Notes: a model not told the origin generated them from the letters alone. Numbered from the stretch's first letter, positions 12,227-23,448 are shown. The stretch: DNA of 34,055 nucleotides from Vannielia litorea (GCF_018424695.1 NZ_QTNQ01000042.1:1-34055); one strand, 5' to 3'. Numbers and translations are program-made.

Positions 12227-12589
12227 ATGTCGTTTGACACCGAGACATTGGTCTATGACGCAAAGGGGCTGATCCCGGCCATCGCACAGGACGCGGAGAG
12301 CGGCGACGTGCTGATGATGGCCTGGATGAACGCACAAGCCGTGGAAAAGACGCTGGAGACGGGCCGGGTGACCTATTGGTCGCGGTCGAGGGCGGCTTTC
12401 TGGGTGAAAGGCGAGACTTCGGGCCACGTGCAGAAACTGGTGGATCTGCGGGTGGATTGTGACCGGGACTGCCTGCTGGTTCTGGTCGAACAGGAAGGGC
12501 CGGCCTGCCACACCAACCGCCGTTCGTGCTTTTACACCGCCGTGCGCGATGGCGAAGAAGTGGAACTGATGGCGCCAATGGTGGGCTAG
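12227..12589 (+). CDS. hisI: Phosphoribosyl-AMP cyclohydrolase HisI
   Basis: Encodes 120 residues. The start at 12227 follows AAAGGA with six-base spacing. HisI opens the purine ring of phosphoribosyl-AMP in histidine synthesis. The metal motif DCDRDC (Asp77, Cys78, Asp79, Asp81) and the downstream zinc ligands Cys94 ([11 protein letters not shown]) and Cys101 are intact, as is the AWMN segment. It is the monofunctional form without a HisE domain. It stands alone, not in a his operon. Its stop codon shares the CTAG palindrome at 12586-12589 with the convergent gluQ stop. Confidence 0.96.
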   Translation: MSFDTETLVYDAKGLIPAIAQDAESGDVLMMAWMNAQAVEKTLETGRVTYWSRSRAAFWVKGETSGHVQKLVDLRVDCDRDCLLVLVEQEGPACHTNRRSCFYTAVRDGEEVELMAPMVG

Positions 12590-13431
12590 AGGCCGACCAT
12601 ACGGCGGAGGTCCTCCGGGGTCAGGCCGTCATCCCGATAGCGAGCGATGGCGCGGGCGTCATCGCGCTTGGCCAGCCGCTTTCCCGCGTCGTCGCGGATG
12701 AGCGGGTGATGGTGATAGGTTGGCACCGGCAGATCGAGCAGCATTTGCAGGAAGCGATGCAGGAAGGTGGCGGTGAAGAGATCTTCGCCGCGCACCACAT
12801 GGGTAATGTTCTGCGCAGCGTCATCCACCACCACCGACAGATGGTAGCTGGCCCCCATCTGCGGGCGGGCGAGCACCGGGTCGCCGATGCCATGTGAGAG
12901 ATAATCGGCGGTGAGCAGATGGTGGCCTGCGTGTGCGGGGCCGGTTTCCATGAAGCCGGGGAGCGGGCCAGTGCCGAGCGCTTTCTCTATGTTGAGGCGG
13001 ATTGCGTCGCCCGGGTCGGCCTCGGCCATCGGGCGGGCGCGGCAGGTGCCGGGATAGATCAACCCGTCGGGGCCGAAATGGGGCGCGCCTTCCTGCGGGG
13101 CGGAAGCGGCGGCGGCGATGTCGCGCCGGGAGCATTGGCAGGGGTAGGTGAGGCCCATATCGGTGAACTGCTCGAGCGCGGCGCGATAGGCGGTAAGATG
13201 CTCTGACTGGCGGCGGCAGGGCTCGGGCCAGGTGAGGCCGAGCCAGGCAAGATCGCCCTTGAGCTGCGCCTCCCATTCCGGGCGGGCGCGGGATTGGTCG
13301 AGGTCGTCAATCCGAAGCAGGAAAGCTCCGCCTTGAGCGCGGGCCATGTCGGCGGCGGTGAGCGCTGAGAAGGCGTGGCCCAGGTGCAGCGGGCCGGTTG
13401 GGGATGGGGCAAATCGGGTGGTGAATGTCAC
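12586..13431 (-). CDS. gluQ: Glutamyl-Q tRNA(Asp) synthetase GluQRS
   Basis: Encodes 281 residues from a GTG start. It resembles the catalytic core of glutamyl-tRNA synthetase without an anticodon-binding domain: [14 protein letters not shown] (HIGH motif 16-19) and a KMSKS-type KRLAKRDD near residues 251-258. Zinc ligands are Cys98 and Cys100 (YPCQCSRRD) plus Tyr126 and Cys130 (YPGTC). GluQRS attaches glutamate to queuosine in tRNA-Asp. The GTG overlaps the trmFO stop by four bases (GTGA), so the two tRNA-modification genes are translationally coupled. Confidence 0.95.
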   Translation of the reverse strand: MTFTTRFAPSPTGPLHLGHAFSALTAADMARAQGGAFLLRIDDLDQSRARPEWEAQLKGDLAWLGLTWPEPCRRQSEHLTAYRAALEQFTDMGLTYPCQCSRRDIAAAASAPQEGAPHFGPDGLIYPGTCRARPMAEADPGDAIRLNIEKALGTGPLPGFMETGPAHAGHHLLTADYLSHGIGDPVLARPQMGASYHLSVVVDDAAQNITHVVRGEDLFTATFLHRFLQMLLDLPVPTYHHHPLIRDDAGKRLAKRDDARAIARYRDDGLTPEDLRRMVGL

Positions 13432-14792
13432 GCTAGTTCAACGGGTTGTGCGGCTGAGTTCAACCATTCCTGCCAGTCGGCCTTGGCGCGGTCGGTATAA
13501 GCCTTGTAGCGGTCTTTCCGGCCCCGGCGCCCGCCCTTGGCCTCGACCGGGGGGAAGAGGCCGAAGTTGACGTTCATCGGCTGGAAGGTCTTGGCCTCGG
13601 CGCCGCCGGTGATGTGGGTGACGAGCGCGCCCATGGCGGTGGTTTGCGGCACCGGGGGCAAGCGCTCACCGCGAAGTTCCGCAACGGCAAGACGACCGGC
13701 GAGCAAGCCCATGGCGGTGCTCTCCACGTAGCCTTCGACTCCGGTGATCTGCCCGGCGAAGCGGATGTGGGGCTGGCTCTTGAGCCGCATTTCGGCGTCG
13801 AGCAGCGTGGGGGAGTTGAGGAAGGTGTTGCGGTGGATGCCGCCGAGGCGGGCGAACTGCGCGTTCTCCAAGCCCGGAATCATCCGAAAAACAGATGTTT
13901 GAGCGCCATACTTCATCTTGGTCTGGAAACCGACGATATTGAAGAGCGTGCCCAGCTTGTTATCGCGGCGCAGCTGGACAACGGCATAGGACTTCTCGTC
14001 GGGCTTGTGGGCGTTGGTCAGGCCGATGGGCTTCATCGGGCCGTGGCGCAGCGTCTCGCGCCCGCGTTCGGCCATCACCTCGATGGGCAGGCAGCCGTCG
14101 AAGTACTTGGCCGTCTCGCCTTCGCGAAACGCGGTCTTCTCGGCCTCCAGAAGCGCGTCGATGAAGGCCTCGTATTGCTCGCGGTTCATCGGGCAGTTCA
14201 TATAGGCGGTGCGCTCTTCCTCGGTTTCGCCCTTGTCGTAGCGCGACTGCATCCATGCGACATCCATATCGACCGTTTCGGCGTGGACGATGGGTGCGAT
14301 GGCATCGAAGAAGGCCAGCGCCTCGGCGCCGGTCTCTGTGGCGATGGCCTCGGCCAGAGCGCCGGAGGTGAGCGGGCCGGTGGAGATGATGGCGGGGCCG
14401 TCTTCAGGCTTGGGGAGAGAGGTGATTTCCTCTTCCGAAACAGTCACAAGCGGGTGGTTCTTTAACTGCGTAGTGATCCACTCCGAGAAGGGTTCACGGT
14501 CGATCCCCAGGGCGGACCCTGCGGGAAGCGCGTGACGGTCGGCCGAGGAGATCACGAGGCCTTGGGCCGCGCGCATCTCCCAGTGCAGCAGGCCGACGGC
14601 GTTCTGCTCGTCATCGTCGGACCGGAAGGAGTTGGAGCAGACCATCTCGGCAAAATTGCCGGTTTGGTGTGCGAAGGTGCCGACGCGGGGGCGCATCTCG
14701 TGAAGCACGACGGGCTGGCCGGCCTGAACGGCTTGCCAAGCGGCCTCGGAGCCCGCCATGCCTGCGCCGATGATATGGAGCGGTTTGGTCAT
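13428..14792 (-). CDS. trmFO: Folate/FAD-dependent tRNA (uracil-5-)-methyltransferase TrmFO
   Basis: Encodes 454 residues, full length for the family. It makes ribothymidine at U54 of tRNA using methylenetetrahydrofolate and FADH2. The Rossmann motif is [13 protein letters not shown] (7-19). Cys52 in [12 protein letters not shown] and Cys234 in [10 protein letters not shown] correspond to the two functional cysteines of Bacillus TrmFO. The C-terminal FAD site contains [12 protein letters not shown]. It lies 39 bases downstream of the envelope-protein gene at 14832 on the same strand and directly upstream of gluQ. Confidence 0.96.
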   Translation of the reverse strand: MTKPLHIIGAGMAGSEAAWQAVQAGQPVVLHEMRPRVGTFAHQTGNFAEMVCSNSFRSDDDEQNAVGLLHWEMRAAQGLVISSADRHALPAGSALGIDREPFSEWITTQLKNHPLVTVSEEEITSLPKPEDGPAIISTGPLTSGALAEAIATETGAEALAFFDAIAPIVHAETVDMDVAWMQSRYDKGETEEERTAYMNCPMNREQYEAFIDALLEAEKTAFREGETAKYFDGCLPIEVMAERGRETLRHGPMKPIGLTNAHKPDEKSYAVVQLRRDNKLGTLFNIVGFQTKMKYGAQTSVFRMIPGLENAQFARLGGIHRNTFLNSPTLLDAEMRLKSQPHIRFAGQITGVEGYVESTAMGLLAGRLAVAELRGERLPPVPQTTAMGALVTHITGGAEAKTFQPMNVNFGLFPPVEAKGGRRGRKDRYKAYTDRAKADWQEWLNSAAQPVELA

Positions 14793-14831
14793 GGGGCGGA
14801 GATAGGCCCTCCGCCCCGATTTGGAAAGCCC

Positions 14832-15620
14832 TCAGCGGTTTCCGACGAACTCCCAGACCATGGCGCGCTCCAGCAGGGGGCGGAGTGGCCGAACCGGCGC
14901 GAACCGGCGCGCGGAGGCCGGGGCTCTGGCACTGCGCGGGCCGCCGATGGCGGCGGTGAGGCCGACAGCAAGGCGGGTGTCTTCGGCCTGAAGTGTGCCG
15001 GAGATGCGGGTGTGACTGGCACCGGCGTAGAGCGTGACGGGCGCGGAGGGCAGGCTGTAGCTCAGTCCCAGATCGAGGGTGGTTGCGGTAAGCGCCGTGT
15101 TGGCTTCGTCGGCATCCACCACAGCGAGGGCGCCGGAGAGGGCGAACTGTTCGGTCAGCGCAACAGAGGTGCCGAGGGAGGCGAAGAGATAGTCGACCTC
15201 CGAGGGGTCGGCGCGGCCCATGCCGGCGCGGGCCGTAAGTGTGGTGGCGGGCGTCAGGCTCCAGATCCCTTCGGCCCCGATCTCGGTTGTGCCCGCCTCG
15301 GTGTCATTCGCATCGGAGTAGGCGAGGAAGACACCGTATTTGGAGGACTGGCTGGGTTGAAGGTAGAGGTGTGCGGCGATGTTGCCGAACCAGACCTCGC
15401 CATAGTCGATCACTCCGAGATCAAGCTGGAGCCCGTGATGCGCGGTGATCGACACGTCGATGCTGGCATCCAGGCTGGTGCCAGGGTTGTCGCCCGAGAC
15501 GTGCCCGAGCGTGAGCTCGGCCCCGGAAAACCCGATGGAGGAGCTCTGGGCGTGCGCGGGAAGGATAGGCAGCAGGAAAGCGGCCACGGCAAAGGCTGCC
15601 GCGGAGATGCGGGTGTTCAT
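14832..15620 (-). CDS. Probable outer-membrane beta-barrel-like secreted protein
   Basis: Encodes 262 residues from the ATG at 15620, with GAGGA eight bases upstream; a TTG five codons earlier is less likely. Residues 1-24 form a signal peptide ending PAHA. The mature region (about 30-225) alternates polar and hydrophobic residues in repeated strand-like segments with Gly/Asp/Thr turns, as in small porin-like barrels. The C-terminus is Arg/Pro-rich (PRSARAPASARRFAP) and does not end in the usual strand, although the last residues include WEF. The family is not recognised. It may be cotranscribed with trmFO. Confidence 0.62.
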   Translation of the reverse strand: MNTRISAAAFAVAAFLLPILPAHAQSSSIGFSGAELTLGHVSGDNPGTSLDASIDVSITAHHGLQLDLGVIDYGEVWFGNIAAHLYLQPSQSSKYGVFLAYSDANDTEAGTTEIGAEGIWSLTPATTLTARAGMGRADPSEVDYLFASLGTSVALTEQFALSGALAVVDADEANTALTATTLDLGLSYSLPSAPVTLYAGASHTRISGTLQAEDTRLAVGLTAAIGGPRSARAPASARRFAPVRPLRPLLERAMVWEFVGNR

Positions 15621-15733
15621 GGGTCTGATCCTCAAATGTGGACGCGGAGCCCCCTGCCACCAGCTCCGCCGTTCAGCCCAAGTCTTGCCTCAATCTTTGC
15701 CAAAATTGAACGGATTTCGTAACGCGTGGTTAA

Positions 15734-15750
15734 CCCGCACCCACTGCGGG
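15734..15750 (-). terminator. Hairpin after the gene at 15755
   Basis: A 6-bp stem CCCGCA / TGCGGG with a 5-base loop lies just past the stop of the minus-strand gene. On that strand it is followed by TTAACC, only a short T tract, so this is a weak terminator candidate. The adjacent GGTTAACC is a CtrA-type half-site. Confidence 0.4.
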
Positions 15751-15754
15751 CCGC

Positions 15755-16105
15755 TCACACGAGGGCAACGGTTTCGCGTTGTTCGGGGTCGGGGTAGGGG
15801 CGGTAAAGGCCGACGTCGACCTCATGGATCATCTGGCGCATCTGCGCGTAGAGCCGTTCGGCAGCCTCATCCTTGCCAGAAAGCGCGGCGAAGGTTTCTT
15901 CAAGCGAATCAAGGCTTTCCATCTCGATTTCGAGCATGAAATCGGTGTGCCGCCCGGAGGCGAGCGACATCTTGCGCCGCATCAGCCGGTGGGCCCTGAT
16001 ATGGCCGCGCCCTTGCAGCCAGCCCATCCAGGCCTCTGTTGCGGTGGCGAAGGCAAGGGCGCGGCTGCCCTGCTTCAGTTCGATCATGCAATGGTAGAGG
16101 ATCAC
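15755..16105 (-). CDS. Small conserved protein, resembles DUF6614
   Basis: Encodes 116 residues from a GTG start with GGAG nine bases upstream. The start was set so that the protein begins VILYHCMIELK, which I recall as the usual beginning of this Rhodobacterales family; an ATG at 16087 is the alternative. Other conserved-looking segments are LMRRKMSLASGRHTDFMLEI and VDVGLYRPYPDPEQRE. It is soluble and alpha/beta, similar in style to ferredoxin-like-fold domains. The function is unknown and the family name is recalled, not searched. Confidence 0.72.
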   Translation of the reverse strand: MILYHCMIELKQGSRALAFATATEAWMGWLQGRGHIRAHRLMRRKMSLASGRHTDFMLEIEMESLDSLEETFAALSGKDEAAERLYAQMRQMIHEVDVGLYRPYPDPEQRETVALV

Positions 16106-16180
16106 GGGTCTGCGCTCCAAACTTCAGAGGAGCGCAGTTTGCATGTGCGTGGTTTCTGCCAGGTTAACCGGCGCGGAGTG

Positions 16181-16771
16181 TCAGGCTGCCTTCGCTTCTG
16201 TCTCGACCGGCCTTTCGGCGCGCAGGGAGCGGAAGCACTCGAAGCCGATGACCTCTTCGGCCTGCTTCGCTTCTTTAGGCGCTGCAGGTGGCAGTTGCCG
16301 CACTGCGGAGCGCTGCGGGAACTGATCGAGAACGCGGCGCACACGGCGCGGCATGACGTGTCGGCGCACCAATGCGCGGCTTCCGCCGGGTTGGGTCACG
16401 GCAATCAGCAGGACGGCACCCAGCAACACGGTATCCCTCCAGAAGGCGGCAAGTGCGCCCGGGTCGGTGCGTATCTGGAACTGCGCGAAGCCGGTGTAAA
16501 ACACGTAGAGCGACAGCAGCAGCGCCATCGGGCGGACGACGTAGCCCAACATCATCAGGAAGGCGAGCGGGAAGACGACGACTGCATGGGCGAACTGAGC
16601 GCCCTGCGGCCCGAGAAGCCCGGCGAGCAGCGCCGGACTGGAGGGATCCTGCACCAGACCGCTGGCCGTGGCGATGAAGTAGGAGCCAATGAGGATGCGC
16701 ACGATTGCCGGCACTGTTTGCGCGCCGCCCCCCGTCGCAGGAAGTCTATCACGTGTTGTGATGGTTGCCAT
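16181..16771 (-). CDS. DoxX-like integral membrane protein
   Basis: Encodes 196 residues. Four hydrophobic segments lie at about 20-40, 63-80, 82-98 and 112-128, with the RILIGSYFIATASGL first helix and GYVVRPMALLLSLYVFYTG loop-helix typical of DoxX/DUF-type quinone-related membrane proteins. The C-terminal 60 residues are charged, Arg-rich and probably cytoplasmic. AGGTGA precedes the ATG. DoxX assignment is by topology and general sequence character; the substrate is unknown. Confidence 0.62.
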   Translation of the reverse strand: MATITTRDRLPATGGGAQTVPAIVRILIGSYFIATASGLVQDPSSPALLAGLLGPQGAQFAHAVVVFPLAFLMMLGYVVRPMALLLSLYVFYTGFAQFQIRTDPGALAAFWRDTVLLGAVLLIAVTQPGGSRALVRRHVMPRRVRRVLDQFPQRSAVRQLPPAAPKEAKQAEEVIGFECFRSLRAERPVETEAKAA

Positions 16772-17098
16772 GTCACCTGTCTCAATTCGCTTCTGGGCCC
16801 CCGCCCGATGGTTAACACTCTAACAAGGTGTTTGGCGGGTAATGGGCCGGATACAGGCGAGAATTAGACAAAGTCGGGTGGATTTCATGCTTTCGCACCA
16901 ATACCCGGGCTTACCCCGAAGATTGTTAACCAGTAGAGCACCAATGGCCCTGAATTCGCCCCATGTGACGCCGGGTTAGCGGAGAAAATCACCCCTGAAT
17001 TGTCACATTCAGGGCGCAGGTGCAGGCCCTGAGGGGCGGAAAATGCGCCTTCCTGGTGAGGTTTCTCCACATTTGAGAGGCAGGTTTGCGTGGTGGCA
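16772..17098. other. Non-coding stretch with inverted repeats and TTAAC half-sites
   Basis: No convincing gene was found in this stretch. It contains two TTAAC half-sites (GGTTAACACTCTAAC near 16810 and TGTTAACC near 16923). An exact inverted repeat CCCTGAAT-TGTCAC-ATTCAGGG spans 16993-17014, and a further CCCTGAATT lies near 16949. It must include the promoter of the minus-strand gene at 16181. A 61-residue minus-strand frame (16885-17070) has no ribosome-binding site and no recognisable features. Confidence 0.4.
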
Positions 17099-17099
17099 C

Positions 17100-17135
17100 A
17101 AAAAAAGGGGGCGCCGCAAAAACACGCGGCGCCCC
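17100..17135 (-). terminator. Intrinsic terminator for the gene at 17172
   Basis: A perfect 10-bp stem GGGGCGCCGC / GCGGCGCCCC (17108-17117 with 17126-17135) has an 8-base loop. On the minus strand it is followed by a run of seven T residues (A residues 17100-17106 on the plus strand). It lies 36 bases past the stop of the minus-strand gene. Confidence 0.9.
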
Positions 17136-17171
17136 TCGAGTTAAGTCCGTCTGACCAGTGCGGTTACGATG

Positions 17172-17573
17172 CTAGAGATCAGTCAAGCCGGACCATCCTT
17201 TGCGATACATGGAGTAGGCGCCGCCACCGGCGACGATGAGGGGGAGGGCGAGGCCAAAGGCCACGATCACGCCGATGCCAAGATTATCGGCCTCGAAGCC
17301 GCCGCTTGCGAGGGTGTAGCCAGTGTAGATCGTCAGACCTATGGCGGCCACGAGGCGGGTCCGGATGCCGAAGGCGATCCAGATCGCGATAACGATCAGA
17401 AGCGCGTTCACGGCAATGAACTGCGCCGTCTCGATCGGAGCCCGGAACTCTGAGGTTCCTGTGGAGGCCTCGGCCGCGATCGATGGCACAACGAGGGTAG
17501 AGAGAGATTGGTTGGCCAGCAGGAAGGCGAAAGCCAGCCTGAAGACGCACTGCACCGTCGGTGTAAGATTCAT
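17172..17573 (-). CDS. Small DoxX-like membrane protein
   Basis: Encodes 133 residues with about four hydrophobic segments: 9-30 (FRLAFAFLLANQSLSTLV), 49-68, 72-90 and 98-118. The layout resembles DoxX-like proteins and the neighbour at 16181. GAGG lies ten bases before the ATG, and a strong terminator follows. The family name is tentative. It could be controlled by the LysR-type gene immediately upstream on the same strand (inference). Confidence 0.62.
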   Translation of the reverse strand: MNLTPTVQCVFRLAFAFLLANQSLSTLVVPSIAAEASTGTSEFRAPIETAQFIAVNALLIVIAIWIAFGIRTRLVAAIGLTIYTGYTLASGGFEADNLGIGVIVAFGLALPLIVAGGGAYSMYRKGWSGLTDL

Positions 17574-17715
17574 TTCTGCACTGCCTCAAAGGATGATGTT
17601 TCTCATCGTTGAGTTGAGCATGGTGGTGAACAGTGCGCGTGAAAATAGAAAATTATGCAAACCTGAAACCCTAAAATATGAAGGGCGCACATTATTTCAG
17701 ATGCCATATAAATAT

Positions 17716-17741
17716 CCGGAGCCTTGTTTGTTTGGCTCCGG
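17716..17741 (-). terminator. Hairpin terminator after the LysR-type gene
   Basis: A perfect 8-bp stem CCGGAGCC / GGCTCCGG with a 10-base loop begins 13 bases past the minus-strand stop. The sequence beyond it on that strand is AT-rich (ATATTTATAT) but lacks a long T run. Confidence 0.6.
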
Positions 17742-17754
17742 TGCGGTGCGGGGG

Positions 17755-18621
17755 CTAGGCGCTTCTCAAGTTCACGGCGGCACTTTTCGGGGCGTGCAGG
17801 CGTGCAAAGCTGTCTTTCACCCATTCGATTGTGCCTTCGACGACCGGATCTCCCTTGCGGGAAGCGTGATAGAGCAACCAGAGGTCGGTGCTGCAAATCT
17901 CGCGCCCGTCCGGCACCAGTTCCAGTTCCAGATGGTCCTGGGCGACCATGTCGAGGAGCGGGCCCGCCATGTCAGTGGCGAGGACGAGTTCGTAGAGTTC
18001 ATACATGGACTCGACCCGCAGGGTAGGTGAGGCCTTGAAGAAGGCGTATGCACTCTGGTTGAACGGTGTCGGATCGTAGTGTTCGCTGAGGGAAACCCAG
18101 CCACTCTTCGCATCGGCTCCCTTCCGGCGATAGGCACTGGTGGTCAGAGTTGCGATCTTTTGCGCGATGACACGGCCCGACTCCGGGCGTTTGTACTGGA
18201 TCACGAGGTCGTTTTCGCCCATCCCGTCTTCCATCACCCGTTGGGTGAAGGTGTAGTTCACGCCGTTCAGGCTTTTGTCCCGGTTGGCGAGGTTAGGGTA
18301 GAGCACGAAGAGCGAGATAATTGGCGGGCAGCCGATGGAGAGGCTGGTGCTGTGGCCGGCCGTTCCGGCGTGGATGCGGTTCATTTCGGCTTCCAGCCGC
18401 TGCTCAACATCCTCGGCGATCTCGAGGAGACTCAAGATCATTGGGCTGGCTTCCCAACCGTCGGCTTTCTTGATGAAGGGGGGCTGACCGAGAATCTCGC
18501 CGAGCCGCTCGATCCGTCGCGACATGGTTGCCACGTTGATTCCAAGGCTCTGCGCTGCGGAGTTCATCCGACCGTGGCGGGAGAGGGCGAGAGCGAATTT
18601 CAGATCGTCCCAGGAGGGCAT
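17755..18621 (-). CDS. LysR-type transcriptional regulator
   Basis: Encodes 288 residues. The N-terminal winged helix-turn-helix runs from about residue 5 to 62 (LKFALALSRHGRMNSAAQSL, then VATMSRRIERLGEILGQ). The remainder is shorter on clear substrate-binding signatures than typical LysR proteins but has the expected length and alpha/beta pattern. AGGA lies eight bases before the ATG. The AT-rich 180-base region between this gene and the DoxX-like gene at 17172 could hold its target site. The effector is unknown. Confidence 0.82.
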   Translation of the reverse strand: MPSWDDLKFALALSRHGRMNSAAQSLGINVATMSRRIERLGEILGQPPFIKKADGWEASPMILSLLEIAEDVEQRLEAEMNRIHAGTAGHSTSLSIGCPPIISLFVLYPNLANRDKSLNGVNYTFTQRVMEDGMGENDLVIQYKRPESGRVIAQKIATLTTSAYRRKGADAKSGWVSLSEHYDPTPFNQSAYAFFKASPTLRVESMYELYELVLATDMAGPLLDMVAQDHLELELVPDGREICSTDLWLLYHASRKGDPVVEGTIEWVKDSFARLHAPKSAAVNLRSA

Positions 18622-18806
18622 TGTGGTGTCCTGCTCGAATTCTTTGTTGTGTGAGTCGGCGATGTCTTTTTATCGCATTCCGGTTTTGCATTATTTGGGG
18701 CCCGCTACAATAGGCTGAAGGACGCGTGCCACACACAACCAGATGATGTGTCGCAATACATACACAGAAATCGCAAGTTTCCGTCGGGTCACTTATCCGG
18801 AGAGGG

Positions 18807-19021
18807 TCAGGGGGCCTTGTAAGTAGCCCCTTGCCCCAGGCGGGCTTCGATGGACTTCAACACAGATGTCTGCCGTTGAGCTTCGTCAAGAAGCTGTTGC
18901 AGCAACCGCTCCTGGCGGGCCACCCTCTGTCCGCTTACGAAGAGGGCGCCGGCGAAAAGGCCAACCAGGATCAGCAGTGGGACCAGGGCGGCGATGATCT
19001 GTTGTGCATCGCCGCTCTACA

Positions 19022-19022
<1 letters not shown>
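18807..19022 (-). pseudogene. Small membrane-protein frame after gyrA with amber second codon
   Basis: An ATG (19022-19020) overlaps the gyrA stop as TGATG, the usual arrangement for a coupled downstream gene, but the next codon is TAG (19019-19017). Beyond it the frame stays open for 69 residues: a start-like SGDAQQ, a hydrophobic helix (AALVPLLILVGLFAGALFV) and a charged coiled-coil tail (RVARQERLLQQLLDEAQRQT). No other ATG, GTG or TTG in this frame precedes the helix. It therefore looks like a real gene inactivated at codon 2, or read through, or affected by a sequence error. A minus-strand GGGGC...GCCCC hairpin overlaps its 3' end. Confidence 0.55.
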
Positions 19023-21799
<2,777 letters not shown>

Positions 21800-21969
21800 C
21801 AGGTTTCCCGTCTCGGCGCCGCGTGCGTCGGGCGCTTCTAGATTTTGTTGCCGATTTATACAGTCAACACGATATGGGGTGCAACCGGCGCCTCCCTTTT
21901 AGGCAAAAGTGCAACGCGGCGGTTTTATAGGACGTTGTTTTTATTGAAAAGTAAGTGGTTCGTGGCAAG

Positions 21970-21995
21970 CTCGATGACAGGAGGATGACATCGAG
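21970..21995 (+). repeat. Inverted repeat in the gyrA-usg promoter region
   Basis: CTCGATG and CATCGAG form exact 7-bp arms around a 12-base centre that contains AGGAGGATG. It lies 20 bases before the usg start in the 216-base divergent gap. It could be an operator or an RNA hairpin near the usg ribosome-binding site. The rest of the gap is AT-rich and holds no gene. Confidence 0.35.
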
Positions 21996-22015
21996 AGGCG
22001 GACAGGAGACGCGAT

Positions 22016-22285
22016 ATGGCGGAATCGGAAACCGAATTGATGCTCAAGGGCTACGGGCTCACCACGGCGGAGCTGTTTTATCGGATGCCGGATTTTCAGA
22101 GTGTTCTCAATACTTTCATCTGGCAGGAGTATGATCTGGCGCCGGATCACCCGAGGCTCTTCAAGTTCATCGAGTTCTGGCAAGACGAGATCGAGGGGCC
22201 GCTGCATTCGGTGCGGTTTACCCATCGCAAGATGATCTCGCCCGGCGAGTGGCGCAACGTGACGGGTGAGTTCACCCTGCATTGA
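22016..22285 (+). CDS. usg: Usg family protein
   Basis: Encodes 89 residues, full length for the Usg family of alphaproteobacteria. Conserved-looking segments are LMLKGYGLTTAEIFYRMPD-like (here with ELFYRMPDF), WQEYDLAPDHPRLFKFIEFW and EGPLHSVRFTHR. It is a small cytoplasmic protein, historically named for a position upstream of trpF-type genes; its biochemical role is not known. AGGAG lies seven bases before the ATG. It is divergent from gyrA and convergent with dsbB. Confidence 0.9.
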   Translation: MAESETELMLKGYGLTTAELFYRMPDFQSVLNTFIWQEYDLAPDHPRLFKFIEFWQDEIEGPLHSVRFTHRKMISPGEWRNVTGEFTLH

Positions 22286-22295
22286 GCGGGCGATT

Positions 22296-22315
22296 GGTGG
22301 GCAGTATTGCCCACC
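22296..22315. terminator. REP-like palindrome, probable bidirectional terminator
   Basis: GGTGGGCA-GTAT-TGCCCACC is a perfect 8-bp palindrome with a 4-base loop, placed between the convergent stops of usg and dsbB. Very similar GGTGGGCA...TGCCCACC units are, as I recall, dispersed in Rhodobacterales genomes, so this is probably a member of a repeat family used as an mRNA end. Confidence 0.6.
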
Positions 22316-22786
22316 CTACGCGCGGCGTGTGGCGGCGCGGATCCAGATGGCGACGAGGATCAGCGAGAAGAGGGCGTTCCAGCTCGGCATTGAGAGCATG
22401 AGAAATTCGCCCGCGGATTGATCGCACATCACCGGCGCGGCCCCTGTCGGATCAATCAGCGACCCGCCATCCAGATTGCCCAGCCCGGAGCCGGTGCAGG
22501 ACGAGGGGCCTTCCCACCATTTCCGCTCGACGCCGGTGTGATAGACGCCGAGGCCTGCAGTGGTGGCCGCTGCCAGCGCCCCCAGCCACGCAAGCAGCCG
22601 GTGGCCGGCGTGGAGCCCGGGCAGGATCACGATCAGCACCCCGATCCCGAAGGCCGCCCAATGCGGGTAGCGCTGCCAGTAGCACATGGCGCAGGGGGCC
22701 ATGCCGAAGCCGTATTGAAAGACCCAGGCGCCAAGCACCATGGCGAGAGAGCCGAGACCGGCGAGGGCGGAGAAGCGTTTGAGCAT
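22316..22786 (-). CDS. dsbB: Disulfide bond formation protein DsbB
   Basis: Encodes 156 residues. DsbB reoxidises periplasmic DsbA and passes electrons to quinones. There are four transmembrane helices with two periplasmic cysteine pairs: CAMC motif Cys32/Cys35 (APCAMCYWQRYPHW) and Cys97/Cys121 (PSSCTGSG and VMCDQS). The second loop is shorter than in E. coli DsbB (176 residues in all), as is common in this group. The ATG overlaps the stop of the upstream membrane-protein gene (TGATG), so they are coupled. Confidence 0.94.
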   Translation of the reverse strand: MLKRFSALAGLGSLAMVLGAWVFQYGFGMAPCAMCYWQRYPHWAAFGIGVLIVILPGLHAGHRLLAWLGALAAATTAGLGVYHTGVERKWWEGPSSCTGSGLGNLDGGSLIDPTGAAPVMCDQSAGEFLMLSMPSWNALFSLILVAIWIRAATRRA

Positions 22787-23364
22787 CAGATGTATTTCAC
22801 CAGAAAGAAGCCGCCGATTAGAATGACGAGGAAGAGCGTGAAGACAAGGCCGAGGCGCTTTTCGATGAAGTCACGAATGGGTGCGCCGAACTTCCAGAGC
22901 AGCCCCGCGACGATGAAGAAACGCAGGCCGCGTGCGATGATGGAGGTGACCACGAATGTGGCCAGCGGCATGCCGGTCCAGCCCGACATGATTGTGATGA
23001 CCTTGAACGGAAAGGGCGTAATGCCCGCCCCCAGCACGGCCCAGAAGCCGAAATCGTTGAAGCGCGTGTTGAACTCGGCCATGGCATCGCCCTTGCCCAG
23101 CGCGGTGAGAATCGGCTGGCCCACGCTGTCGAAGAGCAGCGCGCCGATGGCGTAGCCCAAGAGCCCGCCCAGCACCGAGGAAACCGTGGCGATGCCGGCG
23201 ATGAGCCAGGCCTTGCGCGGCGTGGCCAGCACCATCGGGATCATCAGGACATCGGGCGGAATCGGGAAGACGGAACTTTCGATAAAGGCCACGATGGCCA
23301 GTGCCCAAAGCGCATAGGGGCTCGTTGCCAGCGAGATCGTCCAGTCATAAAGGGAACGCAACAT
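22786..23364 (-). CDS. VTT-domain (DedA/YqaA-like) membrane protein
   Basis: Encodes 192 residues. It has the DedA/SNARE-associated (VTT) signature: FIESSVFPIPPDVLMIPMVL near residues 27-46, the GLLGYAIG segment, and GAGITPFPFKVITIMSGWTGM near 117-137. It is closest in layout to the YqaA branch. Such proteins are inner-membrane proteins linked to lipid flipping and envelope integrity (family knowledge). It overlaps dsbB by one base at the stop/start. The ribosome-binding site is weak. Confidence 0.9.
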   Translation of the reverse strand: MLRSLYDWTISLATSPYALWALAIVAFIESSVFPIPPDVLMIPMVLATPRKAWLIAGIATVSSVLGGLLGYAIGALLFDSVGQPILTALGKGDAMAEFNTRFNDFGFWAVLGAGITPFPFKVITIMSGWTGMPLATFVVTSIIARGLRFFIVAGLLWKFGAPIRDFIEKRLGLVFTLFLVILIGGFFLVKYI

Positions 23365-23448
23365 GCGTGAGGCCTGTTATTGATTTGCGGTCAGTGACCA
23401 CGGGCGCCGCGAGAGGTCAAGGGCGGGGGCGCCCGGAAGGAGAGTGGG

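Noticed and set aside
16885..17070. 61-codon minus-strand frame in the region before the DoxX-like gene
   Set aside because: No ribosome-binding site and no coding features; it spans the inverted repeat at 16993-17014.
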